Positions 10,714 through 22,117 of a stretch of 29,172 nt of DNA are shown here, piece after piece. A model generated the notes under the pieces. It worked only from the letters and a program-made list of their open reading frames with translations, had not been told where the DNA came from and searched no databases. Positions within the stretch are counted from its first letter, which is position 1. Every line of letters begins with the position of its first letter. Source of the DNA: Folioceros fuciformis (taxonomy: Eukaryota; Anthocerotophyta; Anthocerotopsida; Anthocerotales); NCBI GenBank assembly GCA_049999805.1, contig JBNGIO010005796.1:48113-77284 (forward strand), read 5' to 3'. The translations under genes were made by a program, and so were the position numbers.

Positions 10714-11077
10714 ATGTCGAAGACGAACGCGACAAATAGCGTCGGCGTAGGGCTGGCCGTGCAGAGCGACTGGGATAATCGCCACTTCTCCAGCTCGCTC
10801 AGTGTTAATGTGCGCCGCCTTTTCGAGTTCCTCCTGCAGTTTGGTAAGCTGGATCTGCCGGAGCTGTAGCCCCAACTGGGATTGGGAGGCTGTTTTAATC
10901 GCTATTTTGCCCTTCCTCGCATCCAGCTCATGTCCGCTGTTGGGGCACTTGTCGTGACCAGAATCTGCCACCAGAACCAAGCTCGCAACCTTGAATGAGA
11001 AGCTGACGGTGTTAGAGCGGCAGCTGGAGTACTTGGAAGCGCAGTTTAACACGGCCTCGGTTACCGGGGCTCTTTGA
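10714..11077 (+). CDS. BRK1: BRICK1 (HSPC300), SCAR/WAVE complex subunit
   Basis: Two exons (10714-10843 and 10962-11077) join in phase to give 81 aa, close to the roughly 75-85 aa of this highly conserved family. The protein is the smallest subunit of the SCAR/WAVE complex, which activates ARP2/3 to nucleate branched actin at the cell cortex; in plants it shapes epidermal cells and tip-growing cells. Diagnostic stretches are AVQSDWDNRHF, NVRRLFEFLLQFES and TKLATLNEKLTVLERQLEYLE. The last of these is the helical heptad segment that packs against SCAR and ABI. The donor is TTTG|GTAAGC and the acceptor GACCAG|AAT, and the intron falls exactly between LLQF and ES. Only the first residues (MSKTNATNS) and the last few differ from what I recall of other plants. 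Confidence is high because the match covers nearly the whole protein. Confidence 0.95.
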
Positions 11078-13456
11078 GGATGCATCCTTCCACCTTGTAT
11101 CGGATGACTGTTCTTCCTGCCATCCGCTCTTCCTTCCTCCCCCCGGAGTCCCGCAGTCGTGAGGCGCGATGAGACAATGCGGACGCAAAGCTGGCTTCCG
11201 CTCACACCAGGATCACTTCATTGGAACCTCCAGTCTTGCTATCTCGTTCGCAGCAGCTAAGGTTCAGGGTAGTCGGAGGTGCTGTCCACCAAGATCCGGT
11301 CGATTGCCTTCTGGCCTCTCAGATTCCCTTATGACAGCTTGTGTCCCGTTTACCGGAGTGTCCCTATCTTTGTACATTGTGTCACTATATCCATCGTAGA
11401 TTGGTAGGGTTCTGTTCACCACCATTGTTCCTGTTGAAGGGACCCTGAAAATTAACGGAGACAGCCAGCCGGGTCGTGGTATGTCAGCACCCTGTCACCG
11501 GTCTTGCACTCACGAGCAACTACACAGGAAGTAGGCACATGAGACACCTCAGAGCCATTTTTCCGCCTTGCAGATCTGATGGAAATATGTTTTTGCTTCA
11601 TGCATAACCATGAATCATCTCGCGATCGGTCATTCGCATCGCAGTTCATGTGATGCATGCAATGGATGCGCGAACATCACGGTGACACATTTGATTCCTT
11701 TGCTCCCAGTCTGGCCTCAGTACCCGCAGTCACAGTAGAAGCCCATTACGTCCACGGCACTCAACCTACGCCGGCGAAACTGAGTGATCCTACTCGTTGT
11801 GGCTATTTCGAGCCCACTAGGAAGTAGCCTACGAACAGGTCTCTTGAGCTCTCTTTCTGCTACGTCCTGCATGTATTTACTTCTAAGGACCAAACCGTTG
11901 CGAAACGACCGCGAAGCTTGCCACAAACTTTCGTTGGAGCAAATTTGGCACGTTGGTGGCAACCGCTTTCTGCCAGTGGATGCTTCTTCATGGAAACATG
12001 ACATTGCAAAGCGGCGATGCCTGTTGTGTTCACCGTGCTTGCCAACCATATTTGCCTTCGTCTGGTCTTTCCTACTGTCTGCAGATGTTTAAGTGGGGCA
12101 AGAAAAGCAATCCGTACCCTGTCCCCCATATGCACAGACCCTAGCATGAAGGCAGATGGCCATGTTCGTTCTGGCAGCACTTCAGGTCTTTACGCTTCCC
12201 TCAGCCCACCCACGCATCGGAGATGAGAAAGCTTCCCCACCGTGAATCAGAGGAGGAGGACATCAAGCTCATGCTTTGGTAGCCACCAATTTGGCAGTTA
12301 TGCATGCAAAGCGTGGCCGCTTGAAAGACACTCAAGAGTAGTCTTGGAAGCCTGCGCTTGAGGTCGAGGGACTTGGATTTTTACAACAGCAGGGATTTTC
12401 TTGCTGTTCAGGAGGAGGCAGGCATCTTGTCTTGAACTGCGTCACAATTTCATTTCCCCCAGCCGGCATGCTCAAGTTTAGGGCACTACAATTTCGGAGA
12501 TCCGAAGGCTGGCTTGTGCTTGTGCTTGTGTGCGATTAAACTGTCTTTGTAGGCAGATGTTTGGCTTAACTCAGCTTTGCCATATCTCGGGGTCTACCTT
12601 GCAATAATGCATGTGAAGCCGAAGCCGGACAAGATCCCGTTGAGAATGTGTTCATGTCATGCATGCACACAGATGCTCTCATGTAGTAGTACCTGCGTAT
12701 GTATGCAGCAGGCACCAATTCCAATGCGAGCAGTAAGACAGAGGGAATATGCAGGACAAAATCGACGGCACGGTGAATACAATTATTGGTCAGGTATGAG
12801 AAGCATGGATCATAGTTTATTGGGTGGGACAGCGCATCCCAGCAGTGGAGCAACGCGGACAAAGATACTTTGCAATGAAGAAACCAGGGCATCCTTTATC
12901 CTAGCGAGTCAAATTTGGTGGATGCTATGGTGCCTCTCGCCCAACCATGATTCATTGAAAAATCATCCAGTCAGGCGCTGCCTAGTGTCGAGCTCCATCA
13001 CCAATGCTCCCTTCACTGGACTGCATTACGGATCGTGAATCCTGAATCGGAATAAAGACCTGGTCACGCATGAATGTCTGGTGTCAGCCATTTGACTTCA
13101 AAAGGAATGTATGCAGTATGTAGTAGTAGTCCATGTACACGAAGTGTCTACATACATTTGTCACCCTGGCGTGCAGGTTTCCTCTAGCATTCCCGGCTCT
13201 GGCTGCCTACTCGTCGTCTTGAGCAACGTAGAGACGCACAACGTGGACTGAAGCCATTCGCTTCTCTCGACGCGTCACGTCCGGAGATTCCCCGCCACTT
13301 GGCCGCACTGTCTGTAGGAAGGCCCTGGGTCGCAGGCATTACCTGTGCCTGGCCCCGCAACATCTTCACAGCAACTCCAAACCTCATCAACTCCAGCTTC
13401 AGCGCTAGTGCCTTTGCCAGACTGCTAGAGCGATTGCCAGGGCCACGAGTTTCGGG
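11078..13456. other. 2.4 kb block without a convincing gene
   Basis: The first part is BRICK1 3' UTR. On the minus strand, 12180-11717 contains two partly overlapping frames with some coding flavour (GDRVRIAFLAPLKHL; later a basic stretch with KYMQDVAERELKRPVRRLL). I could not join them by splice sites or assign a family. They may be a decayed gene or chance. A plus-strand ORF at 12577-13038 has no recognisable motif. The last 250 nt are presumably the promoter and leader of the membrane protein gene at 13457. Confidence 0.5.
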
Positions 13457-13969
13457 ATGATGAGGACTATGGCGGTCCACGACCGGGGCCCCTCCCCCGC
13501 GGTCGACTTGCTGCTGCTGATCATCGTGCTCACGGCGGTAACGGTACGTTGGTTCGTGGAACGCGAGCCCGATGTGGTTTCTACGATCCGGAGCTTGGGA
13601 TCAATGACGTTTCTGCTGCCGGTACTACTTCTTGGCGCCATCTACTACTTCAGCCAGCCACCCGGGAGCTCGCAATACTACTACAACAACGGGCAGTACC
13701 CTCAGCAGCTGCACCAATACCCCACAGCACAGCCTTACCACCAGGGATGGGGTCGCCAGGGTCCCTCCTGGCTCTCTCAAGCCTCCTCCTGGCTCCCTTC
13801 CTCCTACAAGTACCGGGGTCGTGGCTGGGGCTCCTCCTGGTTGCCGGCCTCCTCCTTCGAGCTGGGAACTATGCTCTACGGGCTTGCTTTCGTGGTCATG
13901 GCCGCTATGGTGTTCGGCTCGCTTGCATCCGCCTGGCAGGGTGGCGGCTCATCTCAGTCCCGGTCTTGA
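13457..13969 (+). CDS. Small Gln/Tyr-rich membrane protein of unknown function (possible C-terminal extension to 14143)
   Basis: This is a single-exon ORF of 170 aa. The frame is closed upstream by a TAG near 13406, so the ATG at 13457 is the first available; a second ATG follows at once. Hydrophobic helices lie at about residues 16-32 (VDLLLLIIVLTAVTV), 49-65 (MTFLLPVLLLGAIYYF) and 137-158 (LYGLAFVVMAAMVFGSLA). The part between helices 2 and 3 is rich in Tyr, Gln, Ser, Trp and Gly. I do not recognise the family. The stop TGA (13967-13969) is followed by CTA G, and the same frame then runs 57 more codons to a TGA at 14141-14143 with a strongly hydrophobic, coding-like sequence (LRGLLVLLDGIVSTLVG...). 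A GT-AG segment of 33 nt (13941-13973) would remove the stop in frame. The true C-terminus is therefore uncertain. Confidence 0.65.
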   Translation: MMRTMAVHDRGPSPAVDLLLLIIVLTAVTVRWFVEREPDVVSTIRSLGSMTFLLPVLLLGAIYYFSQPPGSSQYYYNNGQYPQQLHQYPTAQPYHQGWGRQGPSWLSQASSWLPSSYKYRGRGWGSSWLPASSFELGTMLYGLAFVVMAAMVFGSLASAWQGGGSSQSRS

Positions 13970-14302
13970 CTAGGGGACGTGGCCGCTGCCGGCTCCAATG
14001 CGGCGGCCGACACGCTGTCTTCTGCGCTGCGAGGGCTGCTTGTCTTGCTGGACGGCATCGTCTCCACTCTTGTGGGCACAGTGACCCGGCTGATCTCCGG
14101 ATTTTTCAAGCTGCTGTGGGCCTTGACAGTCAGACGCAGATGACATTTTTAGTGTCAACTGTTGTAAATATGCACACACTTGCAAACCAAACAACACTTC
14201 ACTGTCAACTTGTGTTTTTCCTGTTGTGTCCGTCCTGCGTTGTCCGCCACTCCTCTCCGAAGGCGCTCTCACCTGGCCTATGCTCGCCACACCCGTGGCA
14301 TC

Positions 14303-17300
14303 ATGGACTCAAGCAGTGCATGTCAAGTGATTCACGTCTGGTCAGGGCCCCGATCGCTTAGCACCAGTCTCATGTACTCCTTCGCACAGGTGGGATCTGG
14401 TTCTGTATCTTCGTTGGCGTCAGAAAAATTGCACACCCTAGTGTGCACCGGTTGATCCTCACGGAATCTTCTATCTGGATTTGCTGATGTGATCGCATCT
14501 CTAAAACGCTCTGCAGAGAGATGATACAGAAGTCGTGGATGAGCCTTTGTATGCCCACTACCTTCGGGTGACTGGTGTGCAGAGACCATACAGAGAGCAA
14601 TTGTTGGCTACCATGGTGGGTAAACGCAGCTGGCATGAATCATGGCACTATTACTGGTGCTTCACGTTTAGCAGACAAGGGTATGCAACACCATATCAGC
14701 TGTGGGACGTGTGTGTGCAGGAAACAGATGGTGAACAAGTAGTTCATGACCTCGTCCATGGGCCGTGCAAGAAAAAAAACAGGTTCTGCAAGGTGTGAAA
14801 CATCATGCACAACACCTTGCATGATGTTGTGTCTTGGGAGTACTTCTCCACAGCTGCAGCGAACTTTGTGCTACATGTTTGATCCAGGCACGTCTTTGAT
14901 GGCTTTGTAGCATATGGCGAAGCAGTGGACACCCGATCTGCCAAAGGATTTATTGGAGGGCTTGCATGTTGTGCTAATCAGGAATCCAGTAGACTCTCTT
15001 GTGAGTATGTTACGGCCCGTTCCTCGGTCATCATGAGAGGTCACTGAGTAACGGGCAAACTCTGGTTGCTGTTTAACAGCCCTCCTTCGATGAGGTCGTG
15101 CCCGTGTCGTTTGGAGAATTGGAGTTGGGGCAATTGCTGTCCATATTCACAAAGCTTCGCGAGCAAGGTCGCCCCCCTCCTGTTGTAGATGCAACTTCTC
15201 TACAGATCAATCCCGAGGTTTGTCTGTGAGCCGAGAGTGGACTGGTATAAGCTGTTACTGCAACCATACAAGCGTGTTCCTACAAACTTGACGCATACTT
15301 CCCCTACAGGGTACTCTGAGGTCACTGTGTTCCGCCTTGAAGATCTCATTTCAACCTTCGATGCTCAAGTTGGATTCTTACCCATCCATGATTCTAGCTC
15401 AAGTACTTACTGGTTATCCCTATAGAAAGGGTCACTGGCTACAACTGTCTTACAGATGGCAAGCTGGAGGTAGACAAGAAGATGGCATTTGGGCACCGTG
15501 GTGGTACAACACTGTGCACAAATCTACAGGGTTTGAAACTCCTAAACTTCCAGCGAAGGTTTGGCTCGCATCACGGCACGCTAGCGTAACAGTTTTGTCA
15601 ACCCCTTTCAACACTTACCGGTGGTTGCATATGTGTCCATGTCAGCCATTTCCGGCCAATCTGTACGATTTGTTAGAGGATTGCCAGCCTTTTTACAACA
15701 TGTTGAAACGTCATGCGCTGCAACCAGCTGATTCGATCCCGCTACCGTCTCTTCCTGTGCCTGCAAATAACCACATACTGGTGTGGGTGGACGATCAGCT
15801 CGTACCTCGTGATGCAGCAAAGGTACATGTCCTGCCAATTCTCATTGGTACTTCCCAACCTTGGTCAGCTTCTTTTGATTAGGTTTGCACTTCAGTGCAG
15901 GTATCCGTGTTTGACTCTATCGTTCAAGGAGGAGATGGTGTGTGGGAAGGGCTTAGAGTGTACAATGGCCGAATTTTCAAGCTGGACCAACATTTGAGCA
16001 GGTACTCATGCACAACAAGTACCTCTGAGAGTTGCTTCCAGTTCTCCCTCCCTACTAATATGACAGGGCAACGGCGTTCTGCAGACTGTTTGATTCAGCG
16101 AAGGCTTTGTTCTTCGCTGACATCCCAAGTTATAAACAGGTCAGTAGTTGTTGAGAGTTACTCGAGGAGAGTGATAGTGGCCTTGGCTGCAAAGCGGGTG
16201 AAGGTGTGTTGACTCTAGGACGTTGTAGGTAACGAACGCTATCTTCACAACGTTGATTGCCAACGGTATGCAAGACAATGCTCACATTCGTCTCACCCTC
16301 ACCAGAGGTAAAAAGGTATCTCATCATCCGCCACGATTGTACTTTCATGTAGTCATTTGCTACTTAAAGTGTACAATACTTGTGTCTGGAGCCTCCCGTA
16401 TGACGCTCTAAGAGTATGCACTGCGATGAAATCCAGGTGACATCTGGTATGAGTCCTTCATTCAACAGATATGGATGCACCCTCATAGGTATGGTTAACC
16501 TCTAGAGGGGAGCTATTTGGCTAGTAGACACACTTCTAAAAGTAGCTGAGTCTGTGGTTGTTAGCAGAATGGTACTGAGTGAGCGTTGCACATGCTTGCA
16601 GTCCTGGCAGAGTGGAAGCCACCTGTGTACGACAACTCGACCGGAATACGCCTAACTACTGCTTCAACGCGTCGTAATTCTCCCAATGTACTCATGCTTT
16701 TCCGTCAAGCTCAGTTCATGCGCTACCACAGCAAAATAAAATACCTTACGGTTGTGCAGTGACATCTGACTCTCCGGTTTTGAATCTTGCTGCAGTGCCT
16801 GGACTCAAAAATACATCACAATAATCTTATCAACAACATCCTCGCGAAGGTTATTGCTCTTTTTCACCTTCACAGGCTGTATCCTTTTCCACGTTCCGGC
16901 TCCTCATTTTGTTAAGACCAGCACAGGTGGAAGGCAACTTACGAGGAGCGGACGACGCCATCATGCTGGACTGTGATGGTTTTGTCTCTGAAACTAATGC
17001 TACCAATATCGTAAGAGGTCTTGTTTTCTTCTTTGTTTGAAATGGTTTCTGTGAATTGTGAGGGTCAACTGACATGTGTGCTTAACCGATGGAGCAAGTT
17101 CATGGTGAAGAGAGGGACAGTGTTAACTCCCCACGCCGATTATTGTCTCCCGGGGATAACACGTGCTACAGTACTAGCCCATCCACAACAACTCATGTCA
17201 GGCTGTTGAGCTGTAACTTTGTTTTCATTGTTCTAACAGCATTGTATCTGCCTACAGATCATTGACATAGTCAAAAGGGAAAAGATTGCTTTCATAGAGC

Positions 17301-17658
17301 GGCGAATCAGCCTATCTGAGTTCCATACGGCCGATGAGGTGTGTTTTCCTCTCTTCTGAAAATTCAGCATATTTTATCGTGGTATGTGGCTCTGCACAAT
17401 TCGCCTCTTTCGTCGTGCAGGTTTGGACTACGGGAACGATGGGCGAAATCTCCCCAGTGAGTTCCCCCCGTCGAAGTGAGAGTTTGGGCTTGAGTTATGG
17501 TTTTTATGTGTTCTATGTCCTAATCACAGGCGATGCAGGTAGTTGAAATCGACGGGCGTGTCATTGGTAATCACAGTGTGGGACCGGTGACATCGTACAT
17601 CCAAGCTTGCTATGCTGCTTTGACCGACGCCGAAGGACAAGCAGTTGCCTTAACCTGA
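14303..17658 (+). CDS. Sulfotransferase-like plus class IV (branched-chain/D-amino-acid) aminotransferase-like protein
   Basis: Nineteen exons: 14303-14389, 14517-14615, 14721-14792, 14911-15000, 15080-15217, 15310-15368, 15456-15558, 15646-15822, 15901-16001, 16085-16139, 16229-16315, 16437-16488, 16602-16687, 16796-16849, 16927-17010, 17099-17170, 17258-17338, 17421-17456 and 17539-17658. Phases close to give 550 aa. The N-terminal half (about 1-270) is P-loop sulfotransferase-like: WSGPRSLSTSL near residues 13-23 and LIRNP near 108-112. The C-terminal half from about residue 276 is a fold-type IV PLP enzyme with VSVFDSIVQGGDGVWEGLR, RLTLTRG, the predicted Schiff-base Lys407 in DSKIHHNNL, SETNATNIF and TTGTMGE. 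It matches the plant two-domain proteins represented by Arabidopsis At5g27410/At3g05190, annotated as branched-chain aminotransferase-like. The substrate is not known to me. The exon 16 acceptor is GCAAG|T. The gene starts 160 nt after the possible extended end of the membrane protein ORF. Confidence 0.94.
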
Positions 17659-17849
17659 GGATGCTACGGTGGCCAGCGGTCATTCACCCTTCCAGTTCGC
17701 GTGCTATGAACAAGCCTCCTGTTCTAGTCCATGTCATATTTTATCACTAATTGATTCAACTTCTCTTCATGCAACTCTTAATCGTGGAAGATGGTTTCTC
17801 ACGGAATGCCTACGTCCCATGCATACTCATCACTTTTTGTAGTTATTAA

Positions 17850-20536
17850 CTATGAACTAGTTCGGGGTCTTTTCGACAGGCCCGAACACCTGAGTGTTTG
17901 ATCGTATGGCAAATCCCCTTCTACCTCCCCCGCGAACGCAACCTTCTCTGCTAGATCAAAACTGATGCAGAGCATAGTCTGCAAACGAAGAAGACGGGTT
18001 ACAATTTCAGAGAACGGGTGGTTGCATTCAAACCAGGATGGCAGGATGGTCGTTGAGTACCTTGTTCGGCGCAACATCGCGGACAGTCCAGACAGACACC
18101 CGTAGTAAAGGGCCTTGCAAGGTAGTTTCTGCAAGCTGCTCATAACGATCGGATATAAGCGATCAAACAGAAAACTCGAGCACAACTTACCCAAGTTGTT
18201 CAATGGAATGACATGAAAGCTACCTCAATGACATCCGCTACTGTCTGGTTCGATCTTTTGAAGCAGTAGCAATGTACTCGTGGCAGAGAGCCCTTCCAGT
18301 GCTTTGCTGATAATAGTCCCATGAAAACATCTGCACAACTCTATTGGTTCAGTTAGGGCGGTCATGCCTCAAACAGCTGGCACCTCATACACAAACGTGT
18401 CAGGAGTTGTGTATACACAAGACCTAAGAATTCAAGAGCTGAAGCAGGCAGGTTCATGACGACGTGATCAAAATGCTCCCAAGGCTCGCAGGTGCTGCTG
18501 TCATGCACGAAGGGTGTTGTGCTCTTTCCCGTCTTCCGTCTTTTATCAGATGATGCTCCTTTATCTGAGGATTACGATATCCCAGACACACTAAAATTAA
18601 AGACTTCAAACGACAAGTGCCAGTCACTCGAACGCGAGAAAAGCGCAAGTTAATGGGTAGAAGCAAACCCTGGGGCCATACCTTTCTGTTGCTTTGTAAC
18701 CTCTGGATTGGTGCTGCTGGCTATCAGATCAGCAGTCAAACCTGCAGTGCCAGTAGAGTTTGCAACATTTTCAATGGATGGCGTCACATGTTCAGCCACA
18801 CTCAAGGGACCACATCCATCCTTCACATGTTCATCACTCTGATTCTCACCCCCATCCTCATCAATGGGGCAGTTCTCAGAGGAGTGAACCCGGTCAGTGC
18901 TTTTGACTATATGTCTTAGGAAGTGCCGGGCATCCATATTGAATGCATGCACTCGCCCTTCCACTTTATTGAGCTTGGCATTGACTCTAAGGTACTTGAC
19001 ACTAGATGGATTGAGATCATTCGCATATACAATGCACCCCCTTTGTGCGGCTGGGATCGCAAACGGTCCTACTCCTGCAAACATGTCACACACGACCTGC
19101 CCAGACTGGAAGAGACTGGCCAATCGCTTGTGCTCAAACTCTAGCCTGGAATTCCAATACACCAGGCCATAATCCAACCTGAATGTTGCTCCATGTTGCT
19201 TGACTTCAGTAACTAAACTCTTTGTTCCAGCCAGTACCTCAAATTCAGGTACTCGGAACTCATTGCTAATTGTCCCAACCTTGTTCACTACAGTTTTTAT
19301 CTTAGGCTGATTCTTCTGAAAGTCAATCAAAACAAAATAAGTGAGATAAGCACAGGTAGGACGAGCGATGGAGATACAGCAGATCAAGATAGACAGAAAC
19401 ATCCTCGGAGGGAAATTTTGCTGAGTCGTCACTCACATCCAGGAACACTTGGGCAATGATGTTGCGGTAAGGAAGAAGTTCATCCCGCAAATTCAGATGA
19501 GCTATGTGCCCTATTTGCCATGAGTAAAAAGAGTTAGCCCACAGCTAGCATGTGGCACAATCAGCCATGCTTCTTTCCGCTACTATGCAATTCATCTAAG
19601 ACTCTGATTGCTAGCTGGTTCAGATGGCAATTCTTACCAATACATTCAAAGGCTGAGGGCACTTCGCAGCCAGCTGGTAAAATATCCTTCAGGATGTGAT
19701 CTGAAAAACACACTTCCGCCATAAGAAGAGGCCGCTGCGCCTAGAGAACGAATACAATCATTCTGCTGACGACAGTCCTCACGTTCTTCAAATGCTTCGG
19801 AAGTATCTCAGGCATCAAGTTGTATGCACATGGGATCACACCTACAGGCCAGTACGAATAATCCAGCAGCACATCATGCGGAACAATGTCTATCTCCATA
19901 AACTCCTTCAATTGGATCAATTTTTTCTCTGGAAGATCTCGTAGACCTGAAAGAAATACGCCCAGACAAAACTCGTAGTCATGCACTCTTCGTCAGGTGG
20001 AGAACAACATTCTTGAACCAAGGAAAAGGAATTACCTATGCCCTCAGACAGTATGACACGACGAAGAGCCTGGTCAGTGGGGTCTTCAACAATATGCTTA
20101 ATCCTCGGCTTGTCCAATACATGTCTGCACACAGTGGAGATCGTAAGAGGCCAATCAGAGGCAGTCATCCTTTACTGAATGTCAAAATCCAAACCTAGTC
20201 AATATCCACAATGTACAGGGCTGCGTAGAGAAATGTAAGCTCGCCATTTCCAGAAAGAATCCGTTCAAGGTTAGTCTATCTGAATACACTGCTGTAAGAA
20301 GCACGGGCTATGGTACCGAAGCTCTCAAGACTTGCAACTTACTTGGACAAAATTTTGGCTGCCTCCTGAGAGAACCGCTTTGGAACCCGCAGGGCGTACA
20401 GATGCAGAAACGTATCGAACTTGGACTTATCCACCATAGCAACCAACTTTTGATCCAGCTCAACCATCTGGCCCTGGTGCTCGAATGCGCACGTCTTGGC
20501 CTCGCACAAGTCCTTTGTGGATGCCAGCTGAAGCAT
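17850..20536 (-). CDS. TRM5: tRNA (guanine37-N1)-methyltransferase, TRM5 family
   Basis: Minus-strand exons in order: 20536-20343, 20124-20036, 19946-19842, 19700-19638, 19510-19437, 19315-18682, 18564-18424, 18330-18224, 18135-18061 and 17978-17850. All phases agree, giving 536 aa. The enzyme uses S-adenosylmethionine to methylate N1 of G37 next to the anticodon, which prevents frameshifting. Motifs seen are [17 protein letters not shown] at the start, [51 protein letters not shown], the SAM-binding [16 protein letters not shown] (about 250-265), YANDLNP (272-278), [10 protein letters not shown] (424-433) and VRDVAPNK. A Ser/Asp-rich, low-conservation linker lies at about 300-400, as in other plant copies. 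TAA is in frame just upstream of the ATG, supporting the start. Plants have several TRM5 paralogues for cytosol/nucleus and organelles; the location of this one is not clear. Confidence 0.95.
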
Positions 20537-20688
20537 CGTCAGGAAAATTCCTCTACGTTACGCAAAATCATCCCATCGCTACGGCCATAACTTGCCGAGT
20601 ATTTCGTACAGGGGTTCTGCACGGACTGTATCAAGGGAAGGTACCACGAGCCTAAGCGATCGCAGAAACGCCACCTCGACCAAATTAA

Positions 20689-20703
20689 CAAAATATATAT
20701 ACA
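20689..20703 (-). promoter_or_regulatory. Candidate TATA box for TRM5
   Basis: The plus-strand sequence AAAATATATATACAG is palindromic enough to act on either strand and lies about 155-165 nt upstream of the TRM5 ATG. The position suits a promoter with a leader of about 100 nt. No experimental support is available. Confidence 0.3.
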
Positions 20704-21479
20704 GCGCTGTGGTATCTGGCCCCCGCTGTGGAATCTGGCCCCGGTTATGGAATAATGATAAAGACACCACCGTATAGTATACGGCCCCGTATCTTAAAGC
20801 TAATGGACATTGACTAATGCTATCAGGGCGTCCCAACCCGGCCATCACCCGACAAACAAGATTTTCTAGGTTACATGGTACAGTCCATTCAACTTTAACG
20901 GAAGGCTATGTCTATCAACCATCATCCTACAACACCTCCGGAAAGGTAGGGGCTCTGCCAATAAATAGTGTGGCAAAAGTGGAGGCTGCCAATGGGGCGG
21001 AACGAGTTGCCTTCCCTGCCCATTTTGACTCCTTATGTGTTGGAGAAAACGTTTTGACTGCTTGTGTGTTGGAGGAAACCTTTGTGATAGGATGAAGATT
21101 GTGGTTGAGTTGCGGGCAGGTGTATCCCTGCACGAAGGTGGGGATAGAAGATGAACAAAATCATTAGGTTGTGACCAGGCTTCATATTAGTAATGACATT
21201 GTAGTGAAGTTCTAGTTTTGCAGCATAGAAAATGAGCAGAGAATGTAGGCAACTACATAGGCTTGTTGCAAACTTAGAGGAAAGCTAGCATGGTTGTTTG
21301 TGCAGTATAGTGTGGGTTGCAGCCATTGCAATACCCATGCCCCTATCCAACCTGATCACAAAGAATGAAACAGAGGAGCTTGATGGTGGGCAGACTGAAC
21401 AACCGTTTTGGTAGAATTATAACCGGAGGAACCTATGGAACTGCAAGGAGCACTAAACCAAACACACCTGTTCACATTG

Positions 21480-21706
21480 TGTTCCCAAGTTTGAGATTGA
21501 AGAGAATGCATCCTTCCTGCAAGATACTAGGTGTTGTGGCCCCAAATATGAGCTTGCAAGGTACCAGAAACTATGGCCCCAAGTCTGAGTTTGAGCCTGC
21601 AAGGTACCAGGAACTATGGCCCCAAGTTTGAGTTTGAGCCTACAAGGTACCATGAATTGTTGCCCCAAGTCTGAGATTGAAGAGAACACACCGTTCCTGC
21701 AAGGTA
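21480..21706. repeat. Degenerate tandem repeat array, core unit 43 bp
   Basis: Five related units begin at 21480, 21537, 21574, 21617 and 21660. Two of them (21574-21616 and 21617-21659) are exactly 43 bp. Each contains a form of GCCCCAAGTCTGAG followed by CTGCAAGGTACCA. The outer units (first and last) share a different middle segment (GATTGAAGAGAA), so the array looks like inner units amplified between two outer ones. Confidence 0.85.
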
Positions 21707-21794
21707 TGTGAGTGCCCTCACTTTGACCATTACCCTAAATCCTCAGAAAGGGATGAACAATTGCATAGCAAGACATGAAGGTCTTTCATGCCCC

Positions 21795-21936
21795 GTTGCA
21801 CTTGCGGTGTTATTGGCTACGGTAGATACAAAGGATCCTAGTGCACACCCGAAACCATCCCTCCGCAACACTTGTGGTGTTATTTCCTAAGGTAGATACA
21901 TCGGATGCTGGGGCCCACCCTCACTTGAAACCATCC
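21795..21936. repeat. Two diverged tandem copies of about 70 bp
   Basis: Copy one (about 21795-21860) and copy two (about 21865-21936) share CTTG(C/T)GGTGTTAT, GGTAGATACA and GAAACCATCC in the same order with spacing differences. This appears to be a local duplication adjoining the 43-bp array. Confidence 0.75.
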
Positions 21937-22117
21937 ATCCTTGCATGGATGCAAAGAATAGTCGTGCACAGGATGTAGGCGCCATCCTTTGCTCGTCGGG
22001 CACAAGGTGGAGGTGCCACCCTGGGCTCCCTGAGCTGTAGGGTGAAGTGTGGAAGAATGGTGGCATGAAGTCCAAGGCATGATGTGGGTAGAAAAAATAT
22101 AGCTTATGCATAGAGAA

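Noticed and set aside
10669-11205. 178-aa minus-strand ORF covering BRICK1
   Set aside because: It is antisense to the two BRICK1 exons and their intron; the plus-strand protein is conserved almost end to end.
13549-14361. 270-aa plus-strand ORF overlapping the membrane protein gene and the start of the aminotransferase-like gene
   Set aside because: It is a shifted frame of GC-rich coding DNA; its composition is erratic, and the frame at 13457 has clear membrane helices. The conserved aminotransferase-like first exon lies in another frame.
19741-19841. Continuation of TRM5 exon 3 beyond the donor ([13 protein letters not shown])
   Set aside because: Splicing at 19842 to 19700 restores [15 protein letters not shown] as in the family; the run-on reading is intron that happens to stay open.
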